A stretch of DNA of 64,000 bases, from contig OZ245813.1 of the NCBI GenBank assembly GCA_965228445.1, positions 806,001 to 870,000 on the forward strand. The letters are read 5' to 3'. Position numbers and translations under genes: made by a program. The notes under the pieces were generated by a model. It ran no database searches, was not told the DNA's origin, and was given only the letters and a program-made list of their open reading frames with translations. This document shows positions 38,903-49,296 of the stretch, piece after piece. Each line of letters begins with the position of its first letter. The first letter of the stretch is position 1. The DNA is from Thalassobaculum sp965228445. Lineage in GTDB: Bacteria > Pseudomonadota > Alphaproteobacteria > Thalassobaculales > Thalassobaculaceae.

Positions 38903-40289
38903 TATCCTGATCGTCGACGACGAAGCCGATATCCGGATGCTGATCGGCGATATCCTCGAGGACGAGGGGTATGAGTCACGGCAGGCGGCGAATTCGACGG
39001 AGGCGCTCGACGTCATCCGCCGGCGCATGCCCTCCCTGGTGATCCTGGATATCTGGCTGCAGAACAGTGAGCTCGACGGGCTCGGCATCCTCAGCGCCAT
39101 TCAGCGCGACCATCCGGGCCTGCCGGTGATCATGATCAGCGGCCACGGCACTATCGAGACCGCCGTCACCGCCATCAAGAAGGGCGCCTACGACTTCATC
39201 GAGAAGCCGTTCAAGGCCGACCGGCTGCTGTTCATGGTGCAGCGCGCGATCGAGGCCGCGCGGCTGCGGCGCGAGAACGACGACCTGAAGAAGCGCACCG
39301 GCACCGGCAGCGACCTGGTGGGGATCTCCGCGGGCATCAACACCGTGCGGGCCTCGGTGGAGAAGGTGGCGCCGACCGGCAGCCGCGTGCTGATCACCGG
39401 CCCGGCCGGTGTCGGCAAGGAGATCGTCGCTCGGCGGATCCACGAACGTTCGCGCCGTGCCGTCGGTCCTTTCGTGGTGCTGAACTGCGCCACCCTGACC
39501 CCGGACCGCCTGGAGACCGAACTGTTCGGCACCGAGCCGGGCGGGGCGGAACCGCGCACCATCGGCACCTTGGAGCTGGCCCATAAGGGGACGCTGCTGC
39601 TCGACGAGGTCGCCGACATGCCGCTGGAGACCCAGGGCAAGATCCTGCGGGTGCTCCAGGAGCAGTCGTTTCGCCGGGTCGGCGGCGACACCGAAGTCGA
39701 GGTGGACGTGCGCGTCATCGCCGCGACCAACCGCGACCTGCAGCAGGAGATGAGCGCCGGCCGGTTCCGCGAGGATCTGTTCTACCGCCTGAACGTGGTG
39801 CCGATCCGCGTGCCGCCGCTGCGCGAGCGCCGCGAGGACGTGCCGCTGCTCGCCCGCCATTTCGTCACCCTCTCGGCCGAGGCCAGCGGCATGGTCGCCC
39901 GGCCCCTGGGCGAGGACGCGGTCGCCGCCCTGCAGGCGTACGAGTGGCCGGGCAACGTGCGGCAGCTGCGCAACGTGGTCGACTGGATGCTGATCATGGC
40001 CGGCGGCGGCGCGCGCGAGCCGATCCGCGCCGACCAGCTTCCGCCGGAGATCGGCTCCGCCACCCCGGCCGCCCTGCGCTGGGAGAAGGGCAGCGAGATC
40101 ATGGGGCTCAGCCTGCGCGAGGCGCGCGAGACCTTCGAGCGCGAATATCTGCTGGCCCAGGTGAACCGGTTCGGCGGCAACATCTCGCGCACCGCCTCCT
40201 TCGTCGGCATGGAGCGCTCGGCGCTGCACCGCAAGCTCAAGTCCCTCGGTCTGCAGCAGGCGGAAAAGCCGGTCCGGCAGACCGGTTGA
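38892..40289 (+). CDS. ntrX: NtrX response regulator lacking the GAFTGA motif
   Basis: A 465-residue NtrC-family regulator overlapping ntrY by 11 bases. Receiver domain with phospho-acceptor Asp53 (VILDIWLQ), AAA+ domain with Walker A GPAGVGKE and Walker B TLLLDEVADMP, and a C-terminal Fis-type HTH (RTASFVGMERSALHRKLKSL). Where NtrC has GHEKGAFTGAT this protein has GTEPGGAEPRTIG, so the sigma54-interacting loop is missing. This fits reports that alphaproteobacterial NtrX does not act through sigma54. It controls envelope and cell-cycle-linked genes in relatives. Confidence 0.93.
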   Translation: MANDILIVDDEADIRMLIGDILEDEGYESRQAANSTEALDVIRRRMPSLVILDIWLQNSELDGLGILSAIQRDHPGLPVIMISGHGTIETAVTAIKKGAYDFIEKPFKADRLLFMVQRAIEAARLRRENDDLKKRTGTGSDLVGISAGINTVRASVEKVAPTGSRVLITGPAGVGKEIVARRIHERSRRAVGPFVVLNCATLTPDRLETELFGTEPGGAEPRTIGTLELAHKGTLLLDEVADMPLETQGKILRVLQEQSFRRVGGDTEVEVDVRVIAATNRDLQQEMSAGRFREDLFYRLNVVPIRVPPLRERREDVPLLARHFVTLSAEASGMVARPLGEDAVAALQAYEWPGNVRQLRNVVDWMLIMAGGGAREPIRADQLPPEIGSATPAALRWEKGSEIMGLSLREARETFEREYLLAQVNRFGGNISRTASFVGMERSALHRKLKSLGLQQAEKPVRQTG

Positions 40290-40313
40290 CGCCCTTATGA
40301 AAGTCATCGCCCG

Positions 40314-41690
40314 ATGAAAGTCGTCATCTGCGGCGCCGGCCAGGTCGGCACCAGCATCGCCCGCCATCTTGCCGGCGAGAACAACGACGTCACCGTGATC
40401 GACCAGTCGGCCGAGCTGATCCAGAAGCTCAGCGACACCCTGGACGTGCGCGCCATCGCCGGCTTCGCCTCCTATCCCAGCGTGCTGGAGCAGGCGGGTC
40501 TGCGCGATGCCGACATGCTGATCGCGGTGACCTACAGCGACGAAGTCAACATGGTCGCCTGCCAGGTCGGCCATTCGATCTTCAACGTCCCGACCAAGAT
40601 CGCCCGGGTGCGCAACCAGGACTATCTGCTGCCGATCTGGGCCGACCTGTTCTCGCGCGAGCATATGCCGATCGACGTGATCATTTCGCCGGAGCGCGAG
40701 GTCGCCCGCGCCATCGGCCGCCGCCTGCAGGTGCCGGGCGCGCTCGACGTGGTGCCCATGGCCGACGGCAAGGTCCGGGTGGTCGGCGTGCGCTGCGAGG
40801 AGAGCACGCCCATCATCCACACCCCGCTGCGCCAGCTCACCTCGCTGTTCACCGATCTGGCCATCGTCATCGTCGGCATCCTGCGCGAAGGCCGGGCGAT
40901 CGTGCCGAAGGCGGAAGACCAGATGCTGCCCGGCGACGAGGTCTATTTCGTCTGCGACAGCCATCACCTGTCGCGCGCGCTCGCCAGTTTCGGCCATGAG
41001 GAGCCGGAGGCGCGCAGCGTCATCATCGCCGGTGGCGGCAATATCGGCCTCACCCTGGCCGAGGAGATCGAGCGCGAGCACCACGGCGTGAACGCCAAGG
41101 TGATCGAGTTCAACCGCGCCCGCGCCCGGTCGGTCGCCCAGTCGCTCCAGCGCACCATGGTGCTGAACGGCGACGTGCTGGACCCGGAGATCCTGGAAGA
41201 GGCCAACATCTCCCAGACCGAGACCTTCGTCGCCGTCTCCAACGACGACGAGGTCAACATCCTGAGCTCGCTGCTGGCCAAGCGCTCGGGCTGCAAGCGC
41301 ACGGTGTCGCTGATCAACGCCTCCACCTACGCCCCGCTGATCACCCAGCTCGGCATCGACGCCGTGGTCAACCCGCGGGCCATTACCGTGTCCACCATCC
41401 TGCAGCACGTCCGCCGCGGCCGGATCCGCAGCGTCTATTCCCTGCGCGAGGATTTCGGCGAGGTGATCGAGGCCGAGGCGCTGGAGACCTCTGTGCTGGT
41501 CGGTCACCCGCTGAAGGACGCCAAACTGCCCAACGGGGTGATCGTCGGTGCCATCGTGCGCGGCGAGGAGGTCATCGTGCCGCGCGCCGACACCGTGGTG
41601 CAGGCCCGCGACCGGGTGGTCGTCTTTGCCACCTATGAAGCGGTGAAGAAAGTCGAGAAACTGTTCGCCGTCCGCCTCGATTTCTTCTAG
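40314..41690 (+). CDS. trkA: Trk potassium uptake regulatory protein TrkA
   Basis: TrkA is the peripheral NAD-binding gating subunit of the Trk K+ transporter. The 458-residue protein is a tandem of two RCK units: a first Rossmann motif VVICGAGQVGTSIARHL with TrkA-C at about residues 145-225, and a second VIIAGGGNIGLTLAEEIE with TrkA-C at the C-terminus. The location after ntrYX is conserved in alphaproteobacteria. A TrkH/TrkG membrane subunit is not in the window. Confidence 0.95.
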   Translation: MKVVICGAGQVGTSIARHLAGENNDVTVIDQSAELIQKLSDTLDVRAIAGFASYPSVLEQAGLRDADMLIAVTYSDEVNMVACQVGHSIFNVPTKIARVRNQDYLLPIWADLFSREHMPIDVIISPEREVARAIGRRLQVPGALDVVPMADGKVRVVGVRCEESTPIIHTPLRQLTSLFTDLAIVIVGILREGRAIVPKAEDQMLPGDEVYFVCDSHHLSRALASFGHEEPEARSVIIAGGGNIGLTLAEEIEREHHGVNAKVIEFNRARARSVAQSLQRTMVLNGDVLDPEILEEANISQTETFVAVSNDDEVNILSSLLAKRSGCKRTVSLINASTYAPLITQLGIDAVVNPRAITVSTILQHVRRGRIRSVYSLREDFGEVIEAEALETSVLVGHPLKDAKLPNGVIVGAIVRGEEVIVPRADTVVQARDRVVVFATYEAVKKVEKLFAVRLDFF

Positions 41691-41739
41691 ATAGCCCTAA
41701 GTCCTTCCTGTCCCCCATCCCTGCCCAGCCGGAGGTCCC

Positions 41740-42603
41740 ATGTCCCGGATCGCCTATGTGAACGGCCGTTTCCTTCCCCATTCCCACGCCGAGGTCCATG
41801 TCGAGGACCGGGGCTACCAGTTTGCCGACGGCGTCTACGAGGTGGTGCTCGTGCAGAACGGCGTGATGGTCGACGAGCTGCCGCATCTGGATCGCCTGGA
41901 CCGGTCGCTGGACGAGCTGCGCATCGCCCATCCCATGAGCCGGGGCGCGCTGCGCTCGGTCATGCGCGAGCTGGTGCGCCTCAACCGGATCCGCAACGGG
42001 CTGGTCTACATGCAGGTGACCCGCGGCGTGGCCAAGCGCGACCACCCGTTCCCGAAGAACGCCAAGCCGAGCATCGTGCTGACCGCCAAGCGGATCGCCA
42101 TGCCGAGCCAGGAAACGGTGGAGAACGGCGTCAAGGTCATCACGATCCGCGATATCCGATGGGAACGCTGCGATATCAAGTCGGTAGCGCTTCTTCCTAA
42201 TATTCTGGGCAAGCAGCAGGCCCGCGAGAACGGTGCCTTCGAGGCCTGGCAGGTGGACGAGGACGGCAACGTCACCGAGGGGACGTCGAGCAACGCCTGG
42301 ATCGTCACCCAGGACGGCGAGCTGGTCACCCGGCCGGCGACCCACGACATCCTGAACGGCATCACCCGGCTGTCGATCCTGAAGCTGGCCGAACGCCAGG
42401 GGCTGAAATACGTCGAACGGGCGTTCTCGGTGGAGGAGGCCAAGAAGGCGCGCGAGGCCTTCGCCTCCTCGGCCACGGCCTTCGTCACCCCGGTCACCCA
42501 GATCGACGACGTGGTGATCGGCAACGGCAAGGCCGGCACTCTGTCGCGCGGCCTGCGGGACAGCTACATGGAATACGCCGCCGGGGAAGGGGCCACCGCG
42601 TGA
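41740..42603 (+). CDS. dat: D-amino-acid aminotransferase (class IV)
   Basis: A PLP enzyme of fold type IV, 287 residues, most like D-alanine aminotransferase, which provides D-glutamate or D-alanine for the cell wall. Motifs: YVNGRFLPHSHAEVHVEDRG, YQFADGVYEVVLV, the PLP Lys in LLPNILGKQQARENG, and EGTSSNAWIV near the phosphate-binding site. Branched-chain aminotransferase is an alternative fold-IV assignment, but length and N-terminus favour Dat. The stop overlaps the start of the next gene (GTGA). Confidence 0.88.
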   Translation: MSRIAYVNGRFLPHSHAEVHVEDRGYQFADGVYEVVLVQNGVMVDELPHLDRLDRSLDELRIAHPMSRGALRSVMRELVRLNRIRNGLVYMQVTRGVAKRDHPFPKNAKPSIVLTAKRIAMPSQETVENGVKVITIRDIRWERCDIKSVALLPNILGKQQARENGAFEAWQVDEDGNVTEGTSSNAWIVTQDGELVTRPATHDILNGITRLSILKLAERQGLKYVERAFSVEEAKKAREAFASSATAFVTPVTQIDDVVIGNGKAGTLSRGLRDSYMEYAAGEGATA

Positions 42604-43253
42604 CGCGACTGCCGCGTCCCGACGCGGTCCTGTTCGACTGGGACTCCACCCTGGTGGACAACTGGGGCGGCATCACCCGGGCGCTGTCCACCACCTTCAC
42701 CGAATACGGTCTCGACCCCTGGGACGAGGCGCAGGTGCGCGCCAACGCCAAGCTCTCCATGCGCGACAGCTTCCCGAAGCTGTTCGGCGAGCGCTGGGAG
42801 GATGCCTCCAAGCGGTTCTACGAGAGCTTCGCCTCGATCCACCTGGAGACCCTGCGCCCGCTGCCGGGCTCGGTCGAGTTGCTCGACGCGCTCGCCGCCG
42901 AGGGCATTCCCATGGGTGTGGTCAGCAACAAGTCGGGCACCTACCTGCGGCTCGAGACGGCGCATCTCGGCTGGGACCGGTATTTTCACAGGATCCTCGG
43001 CTCGCACGACGCGCCGAAGGACAAGCCGGCGGCCGATCCGATCCATATGGCGCTCGACGGCACCGGCGTGGCGGCCGGGCCGAGCGTCTGGTTCGTGGGC
43101 GACAGCGCGGTCGATCTGGCCGCCGCCCATGCCGCGCGGTGCGTGCCGGTGCTGCTGCATCCGGAGCATCCGCACCCCGAGGATCTCAGCGATTGTCCGC
43201 CCGCGGTGCAGGTTTTTGACTGTTACGCGCTTCTCGGCGAGCTACGCGGTTGA
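42600..43253 (+). CDS. HAD-family hydrolase (phosphoglycolate phosphatase-like)
   Basis: A 217-residue HAD phosphatase with a GTG start overlapping the dat stop. The catalytic motif FDWDSTLVD contains the nucleophile Asp and general acid Asp. A helical cap (residues about 20-85), motif II VVSNKSG, motif III Lys in GSHDAPKDKPAADP and motif IV FVGDSAVDLAAAHAA follow. The cap resembles Gph-type enzymes that act on small phosphorylated substrates; the exact substrate is unknown. Its position between dat and hfq is shared with related genomes. Confidence 0.9.
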   Translation: MTRLPRPDAVLFDWDSTLVDNWGGITRALSTTFTEYGLDPWDEAQVRANAKLSMRDSFPKLFGERWEDASKRFYESFASIHLETLRPLPGSVELLDALAAEGIPMGVVSNKSGTYLRLETAHLGWDRYFHRILGSHDAPKDKPAADPIHMALDGTGVAAGPSVWFVGDSAVDLAAAHAARCVPVLLHPEHPHPEDLSDCPPAVQVFDCYALLGELRG

Positions 43254-43277
43254 GTCGCAACGATTTCGCGGTATATC
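43250..43277 (+). promoter_or_regulatory. Predicted promoter of hfq
   Basis: TTGAGT (43250-43255) and TATATC (43272-43277) are 16 bases apart, about 82 bases before hfq. A small hairpin, GGTGG-TG-CCACC, sits in the leader near 43307. Confidence 0.45.
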
Positions 43278-43359
43278 TTTCAATCTGATCTCGCATCTGC
43301 GAAAGAGGTGGTGCCACCGCCCGCGCGGACGAGCCGATTGAGGAGCGAAGGAAAAAACC

Positions 43360-43608
43360 ATGGCCGCAGAAAAGAGCCAGAGCGTCCAAGATGTCTTTCT
43401 CAACAAGATCCGCAAAGACAAGACGCCCGTCACCGTGTTCCTCGTGAACGGGGTGAAACTCCAGGGTATCGTCACGTGGTTCGACAATTTCTGTCTGCTG
43501 CTGCGACGCGACGCCCATTCCCAGCTCGTCTACAAGCACGCGGTGTCGACCATCATGCCGCAGCACCCGGTCAGCCTGTTCGAGCCCGGCGAGGACAGCG
43601 ACAGCTGA
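43360..43608 (+). CDS. hfq: RNA chaperone Hfq
   Basis: Hfq forms a hexameric ring that promotes pairing of small RNAs with mRNAs. The 82-residue protein carries Sm1 (VQDVFLNKIRKDKTPVTVFL, with the conserved Gln) and Sm2 (YKHAVSTIMP, the His-Ala-Val-Ser-Thr-Ile core), with a short acidic tail typical of alphaproteobacteria. AAGGA precedes the ATG at 43360. It lies between the HAD gene and hflX, as in many proteobacteria. Confidence 0.98.
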   Translation: MAAEKSQSVQDVFLNKIRKDKTPVTVFLVNGVKLQGIVTWFDNFCLLLRRDAHSQLVYKHAVSTIMPQHPVSLFEPGEDSDS

Positions 43609-43655
43609 CACGCATGCCCCGTTCCGGGGTAGGGGTAAGGGTCAGGTGCTGTCTG

Positions 43656-43672
43656 CCCGGACTTGATCCGGG
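43656..43672. repeat. Short intergenic palindrome between hfq and hflX
   Basis: CCCGGA and TCCGGG pair around CTTGA. This resembles an intergenic element widespread in alphaproteobacteria and is different from the CCCTTCGA family. The rest of the 191-base gap shows only GC-rich sequence and the hflX ribosome site. Confidence 0.5.
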
Positions 43673-43799
43673 ACCCGGCCATCCACATCTAGGAGCGCTG
43701 GAGAGGACTCGTCTGCGCTTCCGCACGCCCCTGGTCTCGGCCCGGCGCTCGGCCGGGGAGCGGGCCGATCGAGGCGGGTCCCCGTGAAAGGAGCCCCGC

Positions 43800-45107
43800 T
43801 TGGGTAAGACCCGCGCCATCGTGCTGCATCCGCGCCTGCCGTCGAAGGACGAGGACACCCCCGGTGTCCGCGACCCCGAGGCGCGTCTGGAGGAGGCGGT
43901 CGGCCTGACCGCGGCGATCGATCTGGAGACCGTCCACAGCGAGGTGCTGACCGTGAACCGGCCGCGCCCGAGCACGCTGTTCGGCGGCGGCCAGATCGAG
44001 CGCTTCCAGGCGCTGGCCGAGGCGATGGAGGTGGAGGTCGTCGTCATCGACCACGCCCTGACCCCGGTTCAGCAGCGCAACCTGGAGAAGGGGCTGAACG
44101 TCAAGGTCATCGACCGCACCCAGCTCATCCTCGAGATCTTCGGCGCCCGCGCGCGGACCCACGAAGGCCGGCTCCAGGTCGAGCTCGCCTCGCTGACCTT
44201 CCAGCGCTCCCGCCTGGTGCGGTCCTGGACCCACCTGGAGCGCCAGCGCGGCGGCGCCGGCTTCCTCGGCGGCCCGGGCGAGCGCCAGCTCGAACTCGAC
44301 CGCCGGCTGATCGGCGACCGCATCACCCGGATCAAGCGCGAGCTCGACGAGGTCAAGCGGACCCGCGAGCTGCACCGTGAGGCGCGCCGCCGGGTGCCGT
44401 TCCCGATCGTCGCACTCGTCGGCTACACCAACGCCGGCAAGTCGACCCTGTTCAACCGGATGTCCGGCGCCTCGGTGATGGCCCAGGACCTGCTGTTCGC
44501 CACGCTGGATCCGACCATGCGCCGCATCGACCTGCCGGGCGGCCGCACCGTCATCGTCTCCGACACGGTCGGCTTCATCTCAGACCTGCCGACCCACCTG
44601 GTCGCGGCGTTCCGCGCGACCCTGGAGGAGGTCACCGAGGCCGATCTGGTCCTGCATGTGCGCGACATCTCGCACCCCGACACCGAGGCGCAGAAGCGCG
44701 ACGTGCTGGCGGTGCTGGAGGATCTGGGCGTCGACGAAACCACCCGGCCGGGCCGCATGCTGGACGTGCTGAACAAGATCGACCGGCTGCCCGAGGATCA
44801 GCGCATCACCCTGCGCAACGAGGTCGCGCGGTCCAACGGCCGCAGCGTCTGCGTCTCGGCGGTGACCGGCGAGGGCATCGAGGATCTGGTCGCCGCGATC
44901 GACGCCTTCCTGTCGGCCGACCACCGGGTCGTCACCCTGCATGTGGACTATGCCGACGGCGAGATCACCGCCTGGCTGCACAGCCATGGCGACATCATCG
45001 ACCGGACCGACGACGAGACCGGCTCGACCATCACCGTCGGCCTCGACCCGAGCAGCCTGGCACGGGCCGAAAAGCGCTTCGGAGAGCGGTTTCAGCGGGT
45101 CGAATGA
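43800..45107 (+). CDS. hflX: Ribosome-associated GTPase HflX
   Basis: HflX (435 residues) is a GTPase that splits stalled or heat-stressed ribosomes. An N-terminal glycine-rich region (TLFGGGQIERFQALAE) and a coiled coil (LIGDRITRIKRELDEVKRTR) precede the G domain: G1 GYTNAGKSTLFN, G3 DTVGFI and G4 NKID. The start is TTG at 43800, seven bases after AAAGGAG; no ATG or GTG in frame fits better. It is directly upstream of the heat-shock operon groESL, which has its own promoter. Confidence 0.95.
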   Translation: MGKTRAIVLHPRLPSKDEDTPGVRDPEARLEEAVGLTAAIDLETVHSEVLTVNRPRPSTLFGGGQIERFQALAEAMEVEVVVIDHALTPVQQRNLEKGLNVKVIDRTQLILEIFGARARTHEGRLQVELASLTFQRSRLVRSWTHLERQRGGAGFLGGPGERQLELDRRLIGDRITRIKRELDEVKRTRELHREARRRVPFPIVALVGYTNAGKSTLFNRMSGASVMAQDLLFATLDPTMRRIDLPGGRTVIVSDTVGFISDLPTHLVAAFRATLEEVTEADLVLHVRDISHPDTEAQKRDVLAVLEDLGVDETTRPGRMLDVLNKIDRLPEDQRITLRNEVARSNGRSVCVSAVTGEGIEDLVAAIDAFLSADHRVVTLHVDYADGEITAWLHSHGDIIDRTDDETGSTITVGLDPSSLARAEKRFGERFQRVE

Positions 45108-45118
45108 CGGCCAGCCGG

Positions 45119-45147
45119 TTGACAGGATTGGGTTAAGCCTCCATACC
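45119..45147 (+). promoter_or_regulatory. Predicted groESL promoter
   Basis: TTGACA (45119-45124) and CATACC (45142-45147) are 17 bases apart. The -10 region CCATACC also resembles the alphaproteobacterial RpoH (sigma32) -10 box, so heat induction through sigma32 is possible. Confidence 0.6.
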
Positions 45148-45148
45148 C

Positions 45149-45175
45149 CTGGCACTCATTCACGGCGAGTGCTAA
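45149..45175 (+). promoter_or_regulatory. CIRCE element (HrcA operator)
   Basis: CTGGCACTC and GAGTGCTAA flank a nine-base spacer, matching the CIRCE inverted repeat with only the outer bases of the left arm changed. It lies just after the -10 box, so HrcA binding would block groESL transcription until heat stress. Confidence 0.92.
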
Positions 45176-45215
45176 TGCCCGCCGTTTTCATTGGCCGAGC
45201 CATGGAGGAAGCCCC

Positions 45216-45503
45216 ATGAAATTCCGTCCGCTGCATGACCGCGTCGTTGTCGAGCCGCTGGTGAGCGACACCAAGACCGCCGGTGGGATCATCATCCCCG
45301 ACACCGCCAAGGAAAAGCCGATGCAGGGCAAGGTCGTCGCCGTCGGCGCCGGCGCCCGTGACGAGTCCGGCAAGGTCGTCGCGCTGGACGTGAAGAAGGG
45401 CGACACCGTGCTGTACGGCAAGTGGTCCGGCACCGAGGTGAAGATCGACGGCAAGGACCTGCTGATCATGAAGGAGTCGGACATCATGGGTGTGGTCGGC
45501 TGA
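45216..45503 (+). CDS. groS: Co-chaperonin GroES
   Basis: The 10-kDa lid of the GroEL folding chamber, 95 residues. Typical segments: KFRPLHDRVVVEPL at the start, the mobile loop TKTAGGIIIPDTAKEKPMQG, and LIMKESDIMGVV at the end. It is under the CIRCE element, 40 bases downstream, with groEL 62 bases further on. Confidence 0.98.
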   Translation: MKFRPLHDRVVVEPLVSDTKTAGGIIIPDTAKEKPMQGKVVAVGAGARDESGKVVALDVKKGDTVLYGKWSGTEVKIDGKDLLIMKESDIMGVVG

Positions 45504-45565
45504 TCCGCCGCCGCCATCCGGACCGACCCTGCCGCCAACCGGCAAACGAACTACGGAGATAGAGA

Positions 45566-47227
<1,662 letters not shown>

Positions 47228-47249
47228 GCCAGCCGCACTCGTGTTAGGG

Positions 47250-47284
47250 AAGGGCCGGGCCGTGTGTCCGGCCCTTTCTCGTTT
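47250..47284 (+). terminator. Intrinsic terminator of groESL
   Basis: AGGGCCGG (47251-47258) and CCGGCCCT (47268-47275) form the stem, followed by TTCTCGTTT. Confidence 0.75.
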
Positions 47285-47320
47285 CAACGGGGCCTTTTTT
47301 CTTCACGGAGCGCATTGCCG

Positions 47321-48160
47321 ATGACGACCGTCGACCTCGACCGGCTGGCCGCCACCCTGACCGAGGTGGCCGAGGCGGAGATCCTGCCGCGCTGGCGCAA
47401 CCTGGACGACGGCGACATCCGCGAGAAGACCGGCCCGACCGACCTGGTCACCGTCGCCGACGAGGCGGCCGAGCGCCGTCTGGTCGAGCTGCTGCCGGAC
47501 CTCTATCCCGGCTCGATCGTCATCGGCGAGGAGTCGGTGGAGAAGGACCGTTCGCTGCTCGGCCGGATCGACGGCGAGGCGCCGGTCTGGATCGTCGACC
47601 CGGTGGACGGCACCAACAACTTCGCCGAGGGCAAGGACCGGTTCTGCGTGATGGTGGCCCTGACCCATCGCGGCGAGACCATCGCCTCGGCCATCCATCA
47701 GCCGGTCGAGAAACGCACCGCCGTCGCCGCCAAGGGCGAGGGCGCCTGGATGCTGGGCGCCGGAGGCCGGGAGCGGCTGCAGGTCGCCCCCGCCGCCGGG
47801 ATCGGCGCGATGGAGGGCTCCTTCAACTTCCGTTTCTTCCCCGAGACCGTGCGCCCCGGCATCCGGGCGCGGGCGAACGAGGTGCTGGGCGACCGCCATT
47901 ACCGCCGCGGCTGCGCCGGCTACGACTACATCCAGCTCGCCACCGGCCGGTGGCACTACGCGGTGTACTGGAAGAAGATGCCCTGGGACCACGCCCCCGG
48001 CCTGCTGATCCATGGCGAGGCCGGCGGCTATTCGGCCTGTGTCGACGGCACGCCCTACCGTCCGGGGGAACTCGGCGGCGGCATCATCGCCGCGGCCGAC
48101 GCGGCCGGCTGGCAGGCCCTGCGGGATCAGGTGGTGGGGCCGGTGCCGACCACGGTCTGA
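47321..48160 (+). CDS. Inositol monophosphatase-family phosphatase
   Basis: A 279-residue member of the IMPase/FIG superfamily of Mg2+-dependent phosphatases. The metal sites are visible as VIGEES and WIVDPVDGTNNFAEG, with the third ligand in MPWDHAPGLLIHGEAGG. Possible substrates include inositol phosphate, histidinol phosphate and adenosine bisphosphate; sequence alone does not decide, though it resembles alphaproteobacterial SuhB/HisN-like proteins. The ATG at 47321 begins just before the first helix. Confidence 0.88.
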   Translation: MTTVDLDRLAATLTEVAEAEILPRWRNLDDGDIREKTGPTDLVTVADEAAERRLVELLPDLYPGSIVIGEESVEKDRSLLGRIDGEAPVWIVDPVDGTNNFAEGKDRFCVMVALTHRGETIASAIHQPVEKRTAVAAKGEGAWMLGAGGRERLQVAPAAGIGAMEGSFNFRFFPETVRPGIRARANEVLGDRHYRRGCAGYDYIQLATGRWHYAVYWKKMPWDHAPGLLIHGEAGGYSACVDGTPYRPGELGGGIIAAADAAGWQALRDQVVGPVPTTV

Positions 48161-48181
48161 ACTGCAAGCGCCCTGCGGCCG

Positions 48182-48294
48182 CCCTTCGACACGTCCCCCG
48201 GCTTAACGCCGGGGTCCTGCTCAGGGTGAGGTCTTGAACAGCCAAACGACCGACCTCACCCTGAGCAGCGACCAGCGGGAGCGTGTCGAAGGGC
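48182..48294. repeat. Inverted pair of palindromic repeats
   Basis: A plus copy (48182-48233, with an inner CCCCGG/CCGGGG hairpin) faces a minus copy (48252-48294). It lies between convergent genes and may act as a bidirectional transcription stop. Confidence 0.85.
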
Positions 48295-48320
48295 GGCGCG
48301 CGCACCCCTGACGATCCCCC

Positions 48321-48812
48321 TCACTCCTTCGGCGGCTGGGGCGGGCCCTTGTGCTTGTCGGCCCAGGCGCGGGCGCGGTCGGCGAAGGCATGGCGCTGCT
48401 CCGGCGTCATGGACGTCACCACGTCGGTGATCGCCGCATGCACCGCCGTCTCCATCCGGTCCATCGCGTCGCGCATGCGGCCCAGGGCGGCCTCGTAATC
48501 AGCGCGCACGAACGGATCGGCCGACAGGGTGTCGGTCACCGCGCTGCGGGCCGCGTCCGCCTCCCGGCGCAGCGGCTCGATGGTCGCCTCGTGCTCGCGC
48601 CAGACCGCGCGTACCGTGTCGATCCCGTCCTCGCCCACCATCCGGCGCAGCCAGCGCGGACCCGGTCCCTCTGGCGGCGGCGGCGGGCCGGCATGGCGGC
48701 CCGGGCCGCCCCGACCGTGATCGACCCAGCGGCCGATGGCGAGGCCGCCGATGAACAGGTTCACGCCCAGGGAGGCGAGGAGGAGGAGGGTCAGCCAGCG
48801 GGTGCGCGTCAT
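48321..48812 (-). CDS. Periplasmic heavy-metal-sensor/Spy-like protein
   Basis: A 163-residue protein with an N-terminal signal anchor (LTLLLLASLGVNLFIGGLAIG), a Pro/Gly-rich stretch and a helical periplasmic domain resembling CpxP/Spy and periplasmic heavy-metal sensors (DTVRAVWREHEATIEPLRRE, MTPEQRHAFADRARAW). The C-terminal helix motif MTPEQR is the family hallmark. It is last in a four-gene same-strand group with an EF-hand protein, an ECF sigma and a candidate anti-sigma, suggesting a periplasmic sensing module. Confidence 0.8.
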   Translation of the reverse strand: MTRTRWLTLLLLASLGVNLFIGGLAIGRWVDHGRGGPGRHAGPPPPPEGPGPRWLRRMVGEDGIDTVRAVWREHEATIEPLRREADAARSAVTDTLSADPFVRADYEAALGRMRDAMDRMETAVHAAITDVVTSMTPEQRHAFADRARAWADKHKGPPQPPKE

Positions 48813-48825
48813 GTCGGGTCTCGGC

Positions 48826-49296
48826 TCAGAACGTGTCCTGGGTGGTGAAACCGACCGCGGAGGCCGCGGCCAGGGAGTAGGTGTCGGTATCGGCCGTCGT
48901 CTCGGCCGCCGCTGTCGTGATCTCGGCGTCGAAGCCGGGCAGGGGCAGCTCCGGGTTGGCCGCGCCGATGACGATGCCGAGCACGGCGGCGGCGGCGAGA
49001 CCGGCGGCCGGACGCCACAGGCCGATCCATCCGGCGATCACCTCCAGCAACGGGCTGCCGCGCTCCGGGATTTCCTTCAGCGCCACCCGCAGGGCCGGGC
49101 TCGGCTGCGGCACCGGCAGGGTGTCCAGCATCAGGTCCAGGTGCCGGGCCTCGTCGGCCGCGCGGGCCAACTCCCGGTCGCCGGACAGCAGGGCCACCGC
49201 CGCCTCGCGCTCGCCGGACGGCCAGCGGGCGGGATCGCCGCCATAGGCGTCCACCAGTGCGAGAACCCGGGTCTTGGTCATGGAAGTCTGTGTCAT
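48826..49296 (-). CDS. Candidate anti-sigma factor (membrane protein)
   Basis: A 156-residue protein whose start overlaps the ECF sigma stop (ATGA), the usual arrangement for a cognate anti-sigma factor. A helical N-terminal cytoplasmic part (residues 1-88, starting KTRVLALVDAYGGDPARWPS) precedes one membrane helix (AAGLAAAAVLGIVIGAA) and a short periplasmic tail of Ala/Thr. There is no zinc-binding HxxxCxxC motif, so it is not a ZAS-type anti-sigma. The role is inferred from position and topology. Confidence 0.7.
   Translation of the reverse strand: MTQTSMTKTRVLALVDAYGGDPARWPSGEREAAVALLSGDRELARAADEARHLDLMLDTLPVPQPSPALRVALKEIPERGSPLLEVIAGWIGLWRPAAGLAAAAVLGIVIGAANPELPLPGFDAEITTAAAETTADTDTYSLAAASAVGFTTQDTF

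Noticed and set aside
43656..43672. A terminator after hfq
   Set aside because: The short palindrome lacks a T-run and lies about 50 bases after the stop; it looks like a dispersed repeat.
43609..43799. A small RNA gene between hfq and hflX
   Set aside because: No promoter/terminator pair could be defined in the gap, so no RNA gene is claimed.
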